A stretch of DNA of 64,000 bases, taken from NCBI GenBank assembly GCA_016845065.1, contig JAERTG010000092.1, positions 57,012-121,011 on the forward strand, given 5' to 3'. Each line of letters begins with the position of its first letter. The stretch's first letter is position 1. Source of the DNA: Fidelibacterota bacterium. GTDB taxonomy: Bacteria; Fidelibacterota; UBA8477; JABMPR01. Shown one piece after another: positions 26,815-36,800 of the stretch. Under the pieces are notes generated by a model that saw nothing but the letters and a program-made list of their open reading frames with translations, searched no databases and had not been told where the DNA came from. A program made the translations under genes and the position numbers.

Positions 26815-26830
26815 AATACCGCATGGTATT
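26815..26830. promoter_or_regulatory. 6-4-6 inverted repeat in the leader of the hydrolase-glpK operon
   Basis: AATACC-GCAT-GGTATT lies 12 bases upstream of the first ATG of the minus-strand operon, just before its ribosome-binding site, and further flanking bases (CTTAA and TTAAG) extend the symmetry with a bulge. It could be an operator or a short leader hairpin affecting translation. Confidence 0.35.
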
Positions 26831-26979
26831 GGTTAAGCCGAATTTGTTGTACAATTAGAATTACCGCAAAAAGTAAGCAAAGCATGAGTAAAAAATAATT
26901 AAATAATTCATCCTGCTTTCTGGTCAATTCATATGACTGGGTAAATGACTTTCAGGTTTTTTGATCTGAAGCGGGACGG

Positions 26980-29900
26980 CTATTTAAAAATACTCTGGAG
27001 ACTGTTTACTGATAAATCATCCAAAGCTAGTCTGCGGATACCCCGGATGGCTGTTTTTGCCCCAGAAAGGGTGGTAATCACCGGAATCTTGTGCCGAATG
27101 GCAGCACGACCAATTGAGTATTCATCCTCTCGTGCTAATGCACCCATGGGTGTATTTATAACGAGTTGGATATCTCCATTTTTAATATGATCAGCTACAT
27201 GGGGCCTTCCTTCATTGACCTTATATATAGCCTGTACGATTAATCCATTCTCTCTTAGTACTTCAGTCGTTCCCTGTGTCGCCATGATTTGGAATCCCAT
27301 TTCCTGAAAATCACGAGCGATATCAATGGTGTTCTGTTTGTCATGATCGTTCACCGATATGAACACCGTACCCTCTATTGGTAGATGGTTCCCAGAACCA
27401 ATTTCTGCTTTAGCGAAAGCTGCACCCAACCTTGAATCGAGGCCAATTACCTCCCCGGTAGATTTCATCTCAGGTGAAAGAAACACATTTTGTTGCGGGA
27501 ATTTATTAAAAGGGAATACAGGTTTTTTCACGGCTATCAAGGCATGTTTTTCTCTATGGAAATTTAGATCTTTAATCTTTTTGCCAGCAGCCAGTTGTGC
27601 GGCATATTTGGCCAATGGCACATCTGTAACCTTGCTTACAAAAGGTACAGTCCTGCTGGCACGAGGGTTAACCTCGAGGACATAAACGATTCCATCTTTC
27701 ATAGCAAACTGAATATTGATCAGTCCGATTGTTTTGAGTGAAATGGCCAGGTTTCTTGTGTATTCTTCAATTTGTTTCCGGTGATTGGGAAGTAGTTGAT
27801 AGGGTGGAATGACACATGCAGAATCACCAGAATGTATTCCGGCCTCCTCAATATGCTGAAGAATGCCCCCTATGTATACATCATCCCCATCACAGAGAGC
27901 ATCCACATCGAACTCAAATGCATCTTCAAGAAAGGCGTCTATTAGTACTGGATGGTCACCACTGACAAGAGCTGCCTGGGCAACATACTTCTTGAGTGAT
28001 TCCTCAGTATAGACAATCTCCATTCCTCTACCACCCAGTACATAGGATGGTCTCACCAGCACGGGGTAACCGATTTTTGTGGCTATCTGGGAGGCCTCTT
28101 CTATAGCGAAAGCGGTTCCATAGGCAGGAGCAGGAATTTTTAATTTGTCAAGTATAGCCCCAAATTTCTTGCGATCTTCAGCAAGATCAATGGCGGATGG
28201 ATTGGTACCGATGATTTTTACCCCAGCTGCCTGAAGTTTATTGGCAATGTTCAGAGGCGTTTGACCACCAAATTGGACCAACACACCATCGGGATTCTCT
28301 AAATCCACGATGCTCATCACATTCTCAAAACTCAAGGGTTCAAAATAAAGGCGATCTGATATATCAAAGTCGGTGGATACGGTCTCAGGATTACAGTTTA
28401 CCATAATGGTTTTATAACCCATCTCGTTCAGACCAAAGACAGCCTGCACACAACAATAGTCAAATTCCAGGCCTTGACCGATCCTATTAGGACCCCCACC
28501 AAGAATCATCATTTTTTTTCCTGAGAGAGGAGTAACCTCATTTTCCGTCTCATAGGTTGAATAAACATATGAAGTCCTAGCTGGGAACTCAGCAGCACAG
28601 GTATCTACTTCCTTATAAGTTGGCAGAATCCCCTGTGCGATTCGAAACGCTCTGATCTCAGCCTCTTTCATATTCAACCGCTGTGCTAGTTGCATATCTG
28701 AATAACCACGTCTTTTATATTCACGGATATCCATATTCGTAAGCTCTGGCGGATTGTCCAGAGCAAGCTCCTGAATTTGAAAAAGAAACCACGGATCTAT
28801 CTGAGTTATCTTATGTAAAGTTTCGAGATCAATACCATCCTGGAATGCCTTCCAGATTTTCACAAGTCGGAAAGCCGTCGCGAACCGCATTTTTTTTAAG
28901 TCTAGATCTCTACCTGCAACCTTCTTTGGTTCTAGACCCACTAAACCAACTTCCAGAGAGCGAAAAGCCTTCTGTAGACTCTCCTTAAAAGTGCGTCCTA
29001 TTGCCATCACTTCACCCACAGATTGCATCTGAACTCCCAGGGTACCGTCAGCAGTCGGAAATTTCTCAAAATCAAAACGAGGGACTTTGGTGACGATATA
29101 ATCAATGCTGGGCTCAAATGCTGCCAGGGTTTTCCCAGTAATCTCATTGGGGAGCTCATCGAGTAGATAGCCAACCGCTAATTTTGCGGCAATTTTGGCT
29201 ATGGGAAATCCTGTTGCCTTTGAAGCAAGTGCCGACGATCTACTCACACGGGGATTCATCTCTATCACTATCATCCGACCAGTCACGGGATCGACTGCAA
29301 ATTGCACGTTCGAACCACCTGTCTCAACACCAATAACCCTCAGGCACTCGATGGACCAATTCCGCATTTTTTGATATTCTTTATCGGAAAGCGTAAGGGC
29401 TGGTGCTACAGTAACAGAATCTCCAGTATGTACACCCATAGGATCAATATTCTCAATGGAGCAAATGATAATAGCGTTATCATTTTTATCCCGTACCACC
29501 TCCATCTCAAATTCCTTCCAACCAAGGAGGGATTCTTCGATTAAAACTTCCCCAATGGGGCTTGCAGAGAGACCTTTATCAACTAATTCATGAAATTCTT
29601 CATGGTTGTAGGCTGTGGCTCCACCTGTCCCACCCATTGTGAAAGACGGACGAATGATGGCGGGAAAACCGGTATTGTTCACCATTTCAATTGCAGAATC
29701 GATATCGCGGGCAAATCCACCACGAGCAGTATCAATCCCAACACTATCCATGACTGCCTTAAACTTTTCTCGATCTTCAGCTTTGTTGATGGCCTCAACA
29801 TCAGCGCCAATAAGTTGGACCCCCCATTTCTTCAATACTCCTCGTTTATCCAACTTGATTGCCAGGTCCAGAGCAGTTTGACCACCCACGGTTGGGAGAA

Positions 29901-30156
29901 TTGCATCCGGTTTTTCTTTTTCTATGATAGCGGTAACAATAGTGGGGGTTAGCGGTTCGAGGTAAGTCGCATCAGCTAATTCTCTATCCGTCATTATAGT
30001 GGCAGGATTTGAATTCACGAGAACGATGCGGTAGCCTTCTTCCCGCAATGCCCGACAGGCCTGAGTCCCTGAATAGTCAAACTCACATGCCTGACCAATA
30101 ACGATTGGACCTGCACCCAGAATGAGGATTGACTTGATGTCAGTTCTTTTGGGCAT
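26980..30156 (-). CDS. carB: Carbamoyl-phosphate synthase, large subunit
   Basis: Uses ammonia delivered from CarA, bicarbonate and two ATP to make carbamoyl phosphate for pyrimidines and arginine. It has 1058 residues, the usual length. Two homologous ATP-grasp halves are visible: the first begins [21 protein letters not shown] with [12 protein letters not shown] and [20 protein letters not shown], the second begins [20 protein letters not shown] with [15 protein letters not shown] and [17 protein letters not shown]. The C-terminal allosteric MGS-like domain (from about residue 935) contains [10 protein letters not shown] and [12 protein letters not shown]. The start overlaps carA by 17 bases, and both run on the minus strand. 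Confidence 0.98.
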   Translation of the reverse strand: MPKRTDIKSILILGAGPIVIGQACEFDYSGTQACRALREEGYRIVLVNSNPATIMTDRELADATYLEPLTPTIVTAIIEKEKPDAILPTVGGQTALDLAIKLDKRGVLKKWGVQLIGADVEAINKAEDREKFKAVMDSVGIDTARGGFARDIDSAIEMVNNTGFPAIIRPSFTMGGTGGATAYNHEEFHELVDKGLSASPIGEVLIEESLLGWKEFEMEVVRDKNDNAIIICSIENIDPMGVHTGDSVTVAPALTLSDKEYQKMRNWSIECLRVIGVETGGSNVQFAVDPVTGRMIVIEMNPRVSRSSALASKATGFPIAKIAAKLAVGYLLDELPNEITGKTLAAFEPSIDYIVTKVPRFDFEKFPTADGTLGVQMQSVGEVMAIGRTFKESLQKAFRSLEVGLVGLEPKKVAGRDLDLKKMRFATAFRLVKIWKAFQDGIDLETLHKITQIDPWFLFQIQELALDNPPELTNMDIREYKRRGYSDMQLAQRLNMKEAEIRAFRIAQGILPTYKEVDTCAAEFPARTSYVYSTYETENEVTPLSGKKMMILGGGPNRIGQGLEFDYCCVQAVFGLNEMGYKTIMVNCNPETVSTDFDISDRLYFEPLSFENVMSIVDLENPDGVLVQFGGQTPLNIANKLQAAGVKIIGTNPSAIDLAEDRKKFGAILDKLKIPAPAYGTAFAIEEASQIATKIGYPVLVRPSYVLGGRGMEIVYTEESLKKYVAQAALVSGDHPVLIDAFLEDAFEFDVDALCDGDDVYIGGILQHIEEAGIHSGDSACVIPPYQLLPNHRKQIEEYTRNLAISLKTIGLINIQFAMKDGIVYVLEVNPRASRTVPFVSKVTDVPLAKYAAQLAAGKKIKDLNFHREKHALIAVKKPVFPFNKFPQQNVFLSPEMKSTGEVIGLDSRLGAAFAKAEIGSGNHLPIEGTVFISVNDHDKQNTIDIARDFQEMGFQIMATQGTTEVLRENGLIVQAIYKVNEGRPHVADHIKNGDIQLVINTPMGALAREDEYSIGRAAIRHKIPVITTLSGAKTAIRGIRRLALDDLSVNSLQSIFK

Positions 30157-31240
30157 GGTTATCCATCATGGTGATAAATTCTTTGAATAAATAGCGCGAG
30201 TCATGGGGACCAGGACTGGCCTCGGGGTGATACTGAACTGAGAACGCTGGAAAATTCTTACAACGAATCCCTTCCAGAGTATTATCATTTAAATTTATAT
30301 GGGTTATTTCCACATGCTCTGGAAGACTTGACGGCTCTACTGCAAAGCCATGATTCTGGCTTGTGATTTCTACCTTGCCGCTATGCTCATTTCTTACGGG
30401 ATGATTTCCACCACGATGCCCAAATTTTAGTTTGTAGGTATCTGCACCCAGTGCAAGAGATAGAATTTGATGACCAAGACAAATGCCAAAAATTGGTTTC
30501 TTGGTGAGCAAAGATCTGACAGTGTCAATTGCATAGTCAACAGGCGCAGGATCACCAGGTCCGTTAGACAGGAAAATACCATCTGGTTTGAGAGCTATGA
30601 TATCAGTAGCAGAGGTCCCGGCAGGAACAACGATTATTTCGCAATCATTCTCAGCAAGTTGCCTGAGAATATTATGTTTAACACCCAGGTCTAGTGCAAC
30701 AACACGATAGGAGTGAGTAGCTTTACTTGTGGGCCAGGTCCAGGATTCTTGGCAGCTCACGCTCTGAACCAGATCTTGTCCAGTCATACTCGGAACGAGC
30801 CCTAGCTTCTTCTTCAAGGAGGCCAGATCTAGGTCAGCACTGCTTATGATTCCATTCATGGCACCCTCATCACGGATGATACGCGTAAGGTGACGTGTAT
30901 CGATATCTTGAATTCCAATAGTACCAGCATCTTTTAAATAATCACTAAGACTCTGGGTCGCTCGATAATTGGAATGGATTGGACTGGATTCCCGAACAAT
31001 AAAACCGTTGGCATGAATTTTATCACTTTCGATGTCATCGAAAGTGATACCATAATTGCCAATATGAGGGGCTGTCATGGTGATCAACTGGCCACAGTAG
31101 GAGGGATCAGTGAGAATCTCTTGATACCCGGTCATGCTGGTATTAAAACAGACTTCGCCTCCGGAGGTACCGATAGCGCCTAAAGATAATCCTTTAAAGT
31201 GGTGTCCGTTTTCCAGCAAGAGGATGGCGGGCTTTTTCAT
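30140..31240 (-). CDS. carA: Carbamoyl-phosphate synthase, small (glutaminase) subunit
   Basis: Hydrolyses glutamine and channels ammonia to CarB. It has 366 residues. The N-terminal domain has [21 protein letters not shown] and HIGNYGI. The class I glutamine amidotransferase domain carries FLSNGPGDP, the nucleophile Cys254 in [29 protein letters not shown] and the His-Glu pair in [11 protein letters not shown]. It heads the carAB operon and is divergent from a GNAT gene. A TTGACA hexamer on the minus strand (complement of 31285-31290) is a possible -35 element, without a strong -10. Confidence 0.98.
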   Translation of the reverse strand: MKKPAILLLENGHHFKGLSLGAIGTSGGEVCFNTSMTGYQEILTDPSYCGQLITMTAPHIGNYGITFDDIESDKIHANGFIVRESSPIHSNYRATQSLSDYLKDAGTIGIQDIDTRHLTRIIRDEGAMNGIISSADLDLASLKKKLGLVPSMTGQDLVQSVSCQESWTWPTSKATHSYRVVALDLGVKHNILRQLAENDCEIIVVPAGTSATDIIALKPDGIFLSNGPGDPAPVDYAIDTVRSLLTKKPIFGICLGHQILSLALGADTYKLKFGHRGGNHPVRNEHSGKVEITSQNHGFAVEPSSLPEHVEITHINLNDNTLEGIRCKNFPAFSVQYHPEASPGPHDSRYLFKEFITMMDNHAQKN

Positions 31241-31431
31241 TAAAACTTAATCTCTCTTTTTACCATCTATCTGCAACCCCAAAATGTCAAATTCTGGAAA
31301 ATTTCTTTAAAGAGTGACAAGTCATGTTGCCGATACAGAATTAATTGAGGGATTTCGATCAATAAAACGTTAAGATGAAAGAGGGATTTGTGAAAACTAA
31401 ACAAGGCAAGGGTCATGAGGTTGAGAAGAGG

Positions 31432-31971
31432 ATGAAAGTGTATCTGGAAACCCCACGATTGATTTTGAGAGAGTTTACAGGGTTGGATATTGATAATTTA
31501 GTTGATTTGGATTCAGACCCTCAGGTAACTCTATATATCAATGGAGGCAAACCTACATCGCGAAACTACATCGAGGAAAAGGTTATGCCTCGCATACTTC
31601 AGTATTATGCAGACCTCGATAGACAGGGGATATGGGCTGCGATTGATAAGCTGAGTGGTGCATTTATAGGATGGTTCCATCTTCGACCCAATCATGCCGA
31701 TAAATCAGAGACAGAGTTGGGCTATCGTCTGAAGCAAAAATATTGGGGTCGTGGATTAGCCACCGAAGGTTCTATGGCTCTCGTAAAAAAAGGCTTTGAG
31801 GAATTGGATTCTGAGGTCATCATGGCCGCAGCTGACCCGGCAAATGGTGCATCAAGAAGGGTCATGGAAAAAGTTGGTCTAGTATTTGAAAAAGAAATGA
31901 TGGAACCAGATGGTTTCGTCATCGTGAGATATAGACTTGATCGCGCTGATTATTTTAAGGAAAGAAGATAA
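31432..31971 (+). CDS. GNAT acetyltransferase, RimJ/RimL type
   Basis: About 179 residues from the internal ATG. The family-typical start VYLETPRLILREFTGLD follows this Met directly. The domain continues with LGYRLKQKYWGRGLATEGSMALV (acetyl-CoA loop) and ADPANGASRRVMEKVGLVFE. The frame can be opened at ATG 31375, adding 19 charged residues outside the family pattern and without a good ribosome-binding site. RimJ/RimL relatives acetylate protein N-termini, amino acids or antibiotics; the substrate here is unknown. The YgbA-like gene follows 13 bases later. Confidence 0.82.
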   Translation: MKVYLETPRLILREFTGLDIDNLVDLDSDPQVTLYINGGKPTSRNYIEEKVMPRILQYYADLDRQGIWAAIDKLSGAFIGWFHLRPNHADKSETELGYRLKQKYWGRGLATEGSMALVKKGFEELDSEVIMAAADPANGASRRVMEKVGLVFEKEMMEPDGFVIVRYRLDRADYFKERR

Positions 31972-31984
31972 TTAAGAGAATATA

Positions 31985-32377
31985 ATGTCAATATTTACAA
32001 ATAGAATTGAACGTGAAGCGAGGACCGTTGAGGTGATGATCCAATTATATTGTAAAAATCATCATGATTTGACTGTAACGAATTGCCCGGATTGCTCTGA
32101 ATTGCATAACTATGCTTTAGACAGACTGAATCACTGCCCTTTTTCCGAAGGAAAAACATCATGCAAGAATTGCCCGATTCATTGCTATAAACCAGGAATC
32201 AAGGATGACATCAAAGCGGTCATGCGATATTCTGGTCCCAGGATGATGTTAAGACATCCTGTTTTGACAGCCTTTCACTTCATCGATAACACGCGTAAAA
32301 AACCTTTGACTGTTCTTGGACAAACTAAGGGTAATAATCTAGATCTTGCTGAGGATTGTAATGGTCCCATTGGCTAG
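31985..32377 (+). CDS. YgbA-like protein (nitrous oxide-stimulated promoter family)
   Basis: A 130-residue Cys-rich protein. REARTVEVMIQLYCKNHH, CPDCSEL, HCPFSEGKTSCKNCPIHCYKP and MRYSGPRMMLRHPVLT match the YgbA family. Seven cysteines fall within the first 70 residues, which suggests an Fe-S cluster or zinc site. In E. coli ygbA is part of the nitrosative-stress (NsrR) regulon, which is family knowledge rather than something seen here. It follows the GNAT gene by 13 bases and ends near an AT-rich hairpin. Confidence 0.85.
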   Translation: MSIFTNRIEREARTVEVMIQLYCKNHHDLTVTNCPDCSELHNYALDRLNHCPFSEGKTSCKNCPIHCYKPGIKDDIKAVMRYSGPRMMLRHPVLTAFHFIDNTRKKPLTVLGQTKGNNLDLAEDCNGPIG

Positions 32378-32399
32378 CCCCCATATCCCCCAATAAATA

Positions 32400-32423
32400 A
32401 AAATAGATTTACCAATCTATTTT
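32400..32423. terminator. Perfect 10-bp AT-rich hairpin between ygbA-like gene and tRNA-Thr
   Basis: AAAATAGATT-TACC-AATCTATTTT is a perfect stem with a four-base loop, 22 bases after the YgbA-like stop. It is symmetric, ends in T runs in both directions, and lies between genes that converge here (YgbA-like plus strand, tRNA-Thr minus strand). It could end both transcripts, but the stem has little GC. Confidence 0.5.
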
Positions 32424-32459
32424 CGCCTCTGCTCCATTCCGCGTTGGTAGGATTCCGCG

Positions 32460-32501
32460 GTCGAACTCTCCATTTTTCAAATGATGGTGTACGAGTTCGA
32501 C
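32460..32501. repeat. tRNA T-arm-like inverted repeat downstream of tRNA-Thr
   Basis: GTCGAACTC at 32460-32468 and its reverse complement GAGTTCGAC at 32493-32501 flank a 24-base spacer. The same nine bases occur in the T-arm of tRNA-Thr at 32537-32545. ATTCCGCG also occurs twice just upstream (about 32437 and 32453). This looks like debris of a degenerated tRNA or a processing hairpin rather than a gene. Confidence 0.4.
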
Positions 32502-32522
32502 ACTTTGCTCTATAGAATAATG

Positions 32523-32595
32523 AGCCACCCAGGAGAGTCGAACTCCTGACCTACGCATTACGAATGCGTTGCTCTGCCAACTGAGCTAGGGTGGC
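32523..32595 (-). tRNA. tRNA-Thr (anticodon CGT)
   Basis: A 73-base cloverleaf on the minus strand. Acceptor GCCACCC pairs with GGGTGGC, D-arm GCTCAGTTGGCAGAGC, anticodon stem ACGCA/TGCGT with loop TTCGTAA (anticodon CGT, reads ACG), variable AGGTC, and T-arm AGGAG-TTCGACT-CTCCT. The discriminator is T and the CCA is not encoded (TCA follows). A strong promoter lies 15 bases upstream. Confidence 0.97.
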
Positions 32596-32610
32596 ATTAA
32601 AAAGCGCGTG

Positions 32611-32639
32611 AATATAGATTTCGCCCTTATGCTTGGCAA
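32611..32639 (-). promoter_or_regulatory. Promoter of tRNA-Thr
   Basis: On the minus strand TTGCCA (complement of 32634-32639) and TATATT (complement of 32611-32616) are 17 bases apart and end 15 bases before the tRNA. This is close to the sigma-70 consensus, and a GC-rich discriminator (CACGCGC) follows, as usual for stable RNA genes. Confidence 0.7.
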
Positions 32640-32733
32640 GCAATGCAAGAGCTGCAATTTGACCTCAATCATTACTAAGATGTCATTTTAAAAAGACTGA
32701 CATCACTGGATGAGGCCATTACTTTAAAAGACT

Positions 32734-33234
32734 ATGGAAATTTTGACGCTGCTCTTAATACTTACCATTACAGCCATCGCAGCTGTAACTATATGGATGA
32801 ACCTGCCTGGATCTTTTCTCATGCTCATTTTTATCTTTGTCTGGGCATGGTTTGATGACTTTGTCCTTATCTCAATTGCCGAAATTTTTATCATTTTCGG
32901 ACTCCTGGTCTTACTCGAAGTTCTTGAGTTTGCCCTCAGCGGATTGGCAGCACAATATGGGGGGGCTGAAAAACGATCAGCTTTTCTTGCGATTGTCGGC
33001 GGACTTTTGGGAACAATCGTTTTAGGAAGTTTGTTCTTTATTGTAGGCGCAATAATTGGCTTACTGTTGGGTTCCTATCTTGGAGCTTATTGGGGTGAGC
33101 ACCAGGCTGGCAAATCTCCAGCTGAAGCAAAACGAGCAGCACTCGCCGCCCTCATGGGAAGTATAGCAGGGAAGCTATTAAAAAGTGCAACGACTGTGAT
33201 AATAGGTGTTTGGATGATCCGGGAAATTCTATGA
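32734..33234 (+). CDS. DUF456-family membrane protein
   Basis: A 166-residue protein with five or so hydrophobic helices and Gly-rich segments. FALSGLAAQYGGAEKRSAF and GAIIGLLLGSYLGAYWGE with AKRAALAALMGSIAGKLLKSATTV match DUF456. The last helix (VIIGVWMI) ends at the stop. Function unknown. The stop overlaps the next start (ATGA at 33231), so it begins a tightly coupled five-gene operon ending at 40427. The glycine-zipper-like pattern suggests oligomer packing in the membrane. Confidence 0.85.
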   Translation: MEILTLLLILTITAIAAVTIWMNLPGSFLMLIFIFVWAWFDDFVLISIAEIFIIFGLLVLLEVLEFALSGLAAQYGGAEKRSAFLAIVGGLLGTIVLGSLFFIVGAIIGLLLGSYLGAYWGEHQAGKSPAEAKRAALAALMGSIAGKLLKSATTVIIGVWMIREIL

Positions 33235-33890
33235 TCCTGAAGATAAAAATGATCTGTATGCTAATTCTGGCGGTGGGGATTGTATCTCTACCTGCTCAGG
33301 ATCTGCATATCACTCGGCTCCACTACGATGGAGGTGGAGACTGGTATGCAAATCCTAGTTCGCTCCCCAATCTGATACGCTTTATAAGTGATGAGACCAA
33401 CATTCGTGTCGACCCTGAAGAGTCAAGAGTCAAGATTACAGATACCGATTTGTACAGCCATCCATTTCTGTATATGACTGGACACGGTAATGTGAGTCTC
33501 AACAAGGAGGAGGTGTATAAGCTTCGGGATTATCTTACTGGAGGAGGTTTCCTCCATGCAGATGATAACTATGGTATGGATGCATCCTTTCGCAGGGAAA
33601 TGAAGAAAGTTTTCCCAAAAAAAGAATGGGTTGAGTTACCACATGATCATCCACTTTTTAGTTCATATTTTACAATAGAGAATGGACTGCCAAAAATTCA
33701 CAAGCATGACGAAAAAGCACCTAAAGCCCTGGCACTCTACCATCATGGTCGCATCATTGCGATATATACTTATGAAAGTGATCTGGGCGATGGTTGGGAG
33801 GATATTGAAGTTCATAAAGATGGAGAAAAGAAACATCGAGCTGCCCTTGAGATGGGTACCAATATTATAATTTATGCATTTACTCATTAA
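33231..33890 (+). CDS. DUF4159 exported protein (amidotransferase-like fold)
   Basis: About 219 residues with a signal peptide (MICMLILAVGIVSLPAQD). The core YDGGGDWYANPSSLPNLI, then HPFLYMTGHGNVSL, LRDYLTGGGFLHADDNYG and HHGRIIAIYTYESDLGDGWED matches DUF4159, which has a class I glutamine-amidotransferase-like fold. The nucleophile position is HADD with no Cys, so it is probably not a glutaminase. A TTG at 33210 opens the frame, but ATG 33231 gives the ATGA overlap and a clean signal peptide. In other bacteria DUF4159 proteins occur near MoxR/BatA-type genes, which I do not see here. Confidence 0.85.
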   Translation: MILKIKMICMLILAVGIVSLPAQDLHITRLHYDGGGDWYANPSSLPNLIRFISDETNIRVDPEESRVKITDTDLYSHPFLYMTGHGNVSLNKEEVYKLRDYLTGGGFLHADDNYGMDASFRREMKKVFPKKEWVELPHDHPLFSSYFTIENGLPKIHKHDEKAPKALALYHHGRIIAIYTYESDLGDGWEDIEVHKDGEKKHRAALEMGTNIIIYAFTH

Positions 33891-33893
33891 AAA

Positions 33894-36800
33894 ATGACTA
33901 CCCCACCCAAAGCTAAATCAAATCTGTCTGGTACAGCCAACTCAGAGCTTCTGCAACTGACCCAGCATGCTCGAAGTGAAGCTCGGGGAAAGGGTGCACT
34001 ATTTGGTGTATCCGGATTCACTTTCATTGCCCTCTTGGTAACTCTCTTTGTCTGGTTGGAAAGTTTTCGCTATTTCTCACCTGAATTTAAAACCTTCTTC
34101 TTAAGTCTAATAGGTGGGCTTGGTCTGCTAACGGTTCTAGGGATTCTCGGGATATACTGGCTTTTAAAAAGACAACGAATCAAATCCACCAGACCAGAAT
34201 ACCTCGCACTCCAAATTGGCGAAAAACTACCGGAAATTGGAGATAGAATTCTTAATGCAGTTCAATTGGGAAATCGAGGAACTCCAGATGGGATTTCTAG
34301 CAGTCTACATCAAGCCGCTGTTGAATCTGGTCTTAAAGTAATTGAGAAAGTTCCAGGGGGATTGCTATTCCCAACTTCCAAAATTTACCATTATCTGAAG
34401 AGAACTGGAGTCGGGGTCGCAGTATTGTTACTCCTGTACATTATTAATTTTCAGGATACAAATGCTGCTATTACTCGTCTGAGTCAACCTGAAGTCGCCT
34501 TTGAATATCCCCTGCCACTTCAACTGAAACTATCCTCAACTGCAGCTCAGGTATTGGCAGGTGATAGTCTCATATTGAACGGGCTCTTAAACGGACGTTC
34601 CTTTGATAAAGTGGAGTTAATTATCCAAACGCGAAAAGACACGAACGTTTACACGGTGGATGTAACTGAAAAAAGTTTTAGCCTGCCCATGAATCACTTG
34701 CTGAATAGTTTTACTGCAATGGCCAGGGTTATGAACAATCGCTCATGGGAGCCCTGGGAGGAGATCAGCTCAAATGAGGTGGTTGTCCAGGTCATTAATC
34801 GGCCTCTGGTTCAGGATTTAACCGTGCGTATCAGACCTCCTTCCTATACCAGACTCCCGACCGAAATCTTCACCCGAAACATTATGGACATAAGTGGTTT
34901 CAGAGGATCACGGGTAAGCATTGAGGGGCTGGCCTCCAAAGATATTGCATCAGGATTTTTACATTTTGATAATTCAAAATCAATCCCTCTGGAGATGGTA
35001 GGATCTCGCTTTAAAGCAGGATTTAACCTGAACAGAGCAGATCAAGTCTGGATTGAGTTGGTTGATCATGAGGATATCAACAATCTGGACCCATTGGTCT
35101 ATCCAGTTTATGTTGCCACTGATGTTCCACCAATCATCAAAGTCTTAGTCCCTGGTCAAGATGTGATTATTGGTGATAAAATGTTACTTCCCACCCGGTT
35201 GAAATTGGATGATGATTTTGGCTTCTCATCCCTGGAATTGAACTACCAGACACAGCATCCAGACTATCTCATTGAAGATACTACCGTGTACAAGATGAAA
35301 GTTGATTTACCTAGATCTGATTTGAGTTCTATAGAATTTAATTTCACATGGGATATGAACGATGTAAGCATGATGCCTGAAGATGCCGTACAATATTGGT
35401 ACACAGTTTGGGACAACAATAGTGTGGATGGGTATCAACAAGGATCAACACAAAAGTGGTTGGCCAGGCTTCCTTCATTGGATGAGATGTTTGAAGAAAT
35501 TGCCCAGGGTAACGAGCAGGTTAAACAGGAGCAGGAAGATATACTTGAGGTAGTAAAGGAAATCAAAGAGAAGGTAAGCGAGCTAGCCCTTGAAGTACAA
35601 AAAGATCCAAATCTTTCGTGGGAACAGCAACAGGAAGCCAGCGAAGCTATTGAACAAGTCAAGAACCTCAAGGAACAATTAGAAAATATAAGTGAACAGT
35701 TAGATCAGATGATGACTTCAGCTGAAGAGCAAAACCTGTTTAGCGATGAGACTCTGGATAAGTACGCCGAACTTCAAGAGCTAATGGAGCAACTCATTAC
35801 TCCAGAACTTCAGGAGGCCATGGAACGTCTTCAGGAAGCCATGGAAGAGGACAACCCTCGGGAGATGGAAGCGGCCCTGGAGGATTTTCAATCGGCCATG
35901 GAAAATTTCCAGAAAAGCGTTGAGCGGACCCTGGAAATCTTCAAGCAGGTGGAGATAGAGCAAAAAATTGATGAGCTGGCGACTCGTCTTAATGATCTTG
36001 CTAAACGACAGGAAACCTTAAACTCCGATATCGAGAGTGGTTCCAGCCCTGATGCTGCCATGCAGGAAGAAAAAATTGCTAGTGATTTTGACAAAACCCA
36101 AGAACTGGCAGAGAGTTTAGAGGATCTACTCGACCAATCTGAAGATCTGTCATCGGAGTCTGTTCAGGATTTGAAGGAGCAAATGGAGTCGGAGCAAATT
36201 AGTCAAAATCTTGACGAAGCAGCTTCACATATGCAATCAGGAGAAATGTCCAAGGCGATGCCACCTTCGAAACAAGCCGAAAAATCACTAAAAAAGATGG
36301 CCGCTCAATCCAGCCAGATGCAGTCTGCCCTTCAGCAGCAAATGATGGCAGAGGTGATGTCTGAATTTCGGTCGGCTCTGCTCAAGACTTTAAGGCTATC
36401 ACAGTCTCAAGAGGATATAGAGGGACCTACTTCAAGGACTTCCCGTCAGAGTTCTCTCCTGAGAGACTTCGCAGATTCACAGATGGGTCTCATGCAGGGG
36501 TTACAGCAATTATCTGCAGAGCTTCAGGAATTGGGTAATAAAACGTTTGCTGTTTCACCTTCATTGGGTCGTTCCATGGGTATCATCCAGGCTAATATGC
36601 AGGAGGCCATTAAAGATCTTGAGGCAAGAAACCCACGAAAATCCTCACAATCACAGGCAGCTGCTCGGGAGAGTTTGAACCGCATGGCCAGACAATTAGC
36701 CAATTCAATGGAATCACTCCAACAATCTGGAGAATCCAGCGGGTTTAGCGAATATATGCAGCAGTTGCAGCAAATGGCTGGACAACAACAGGGTCTTAAT

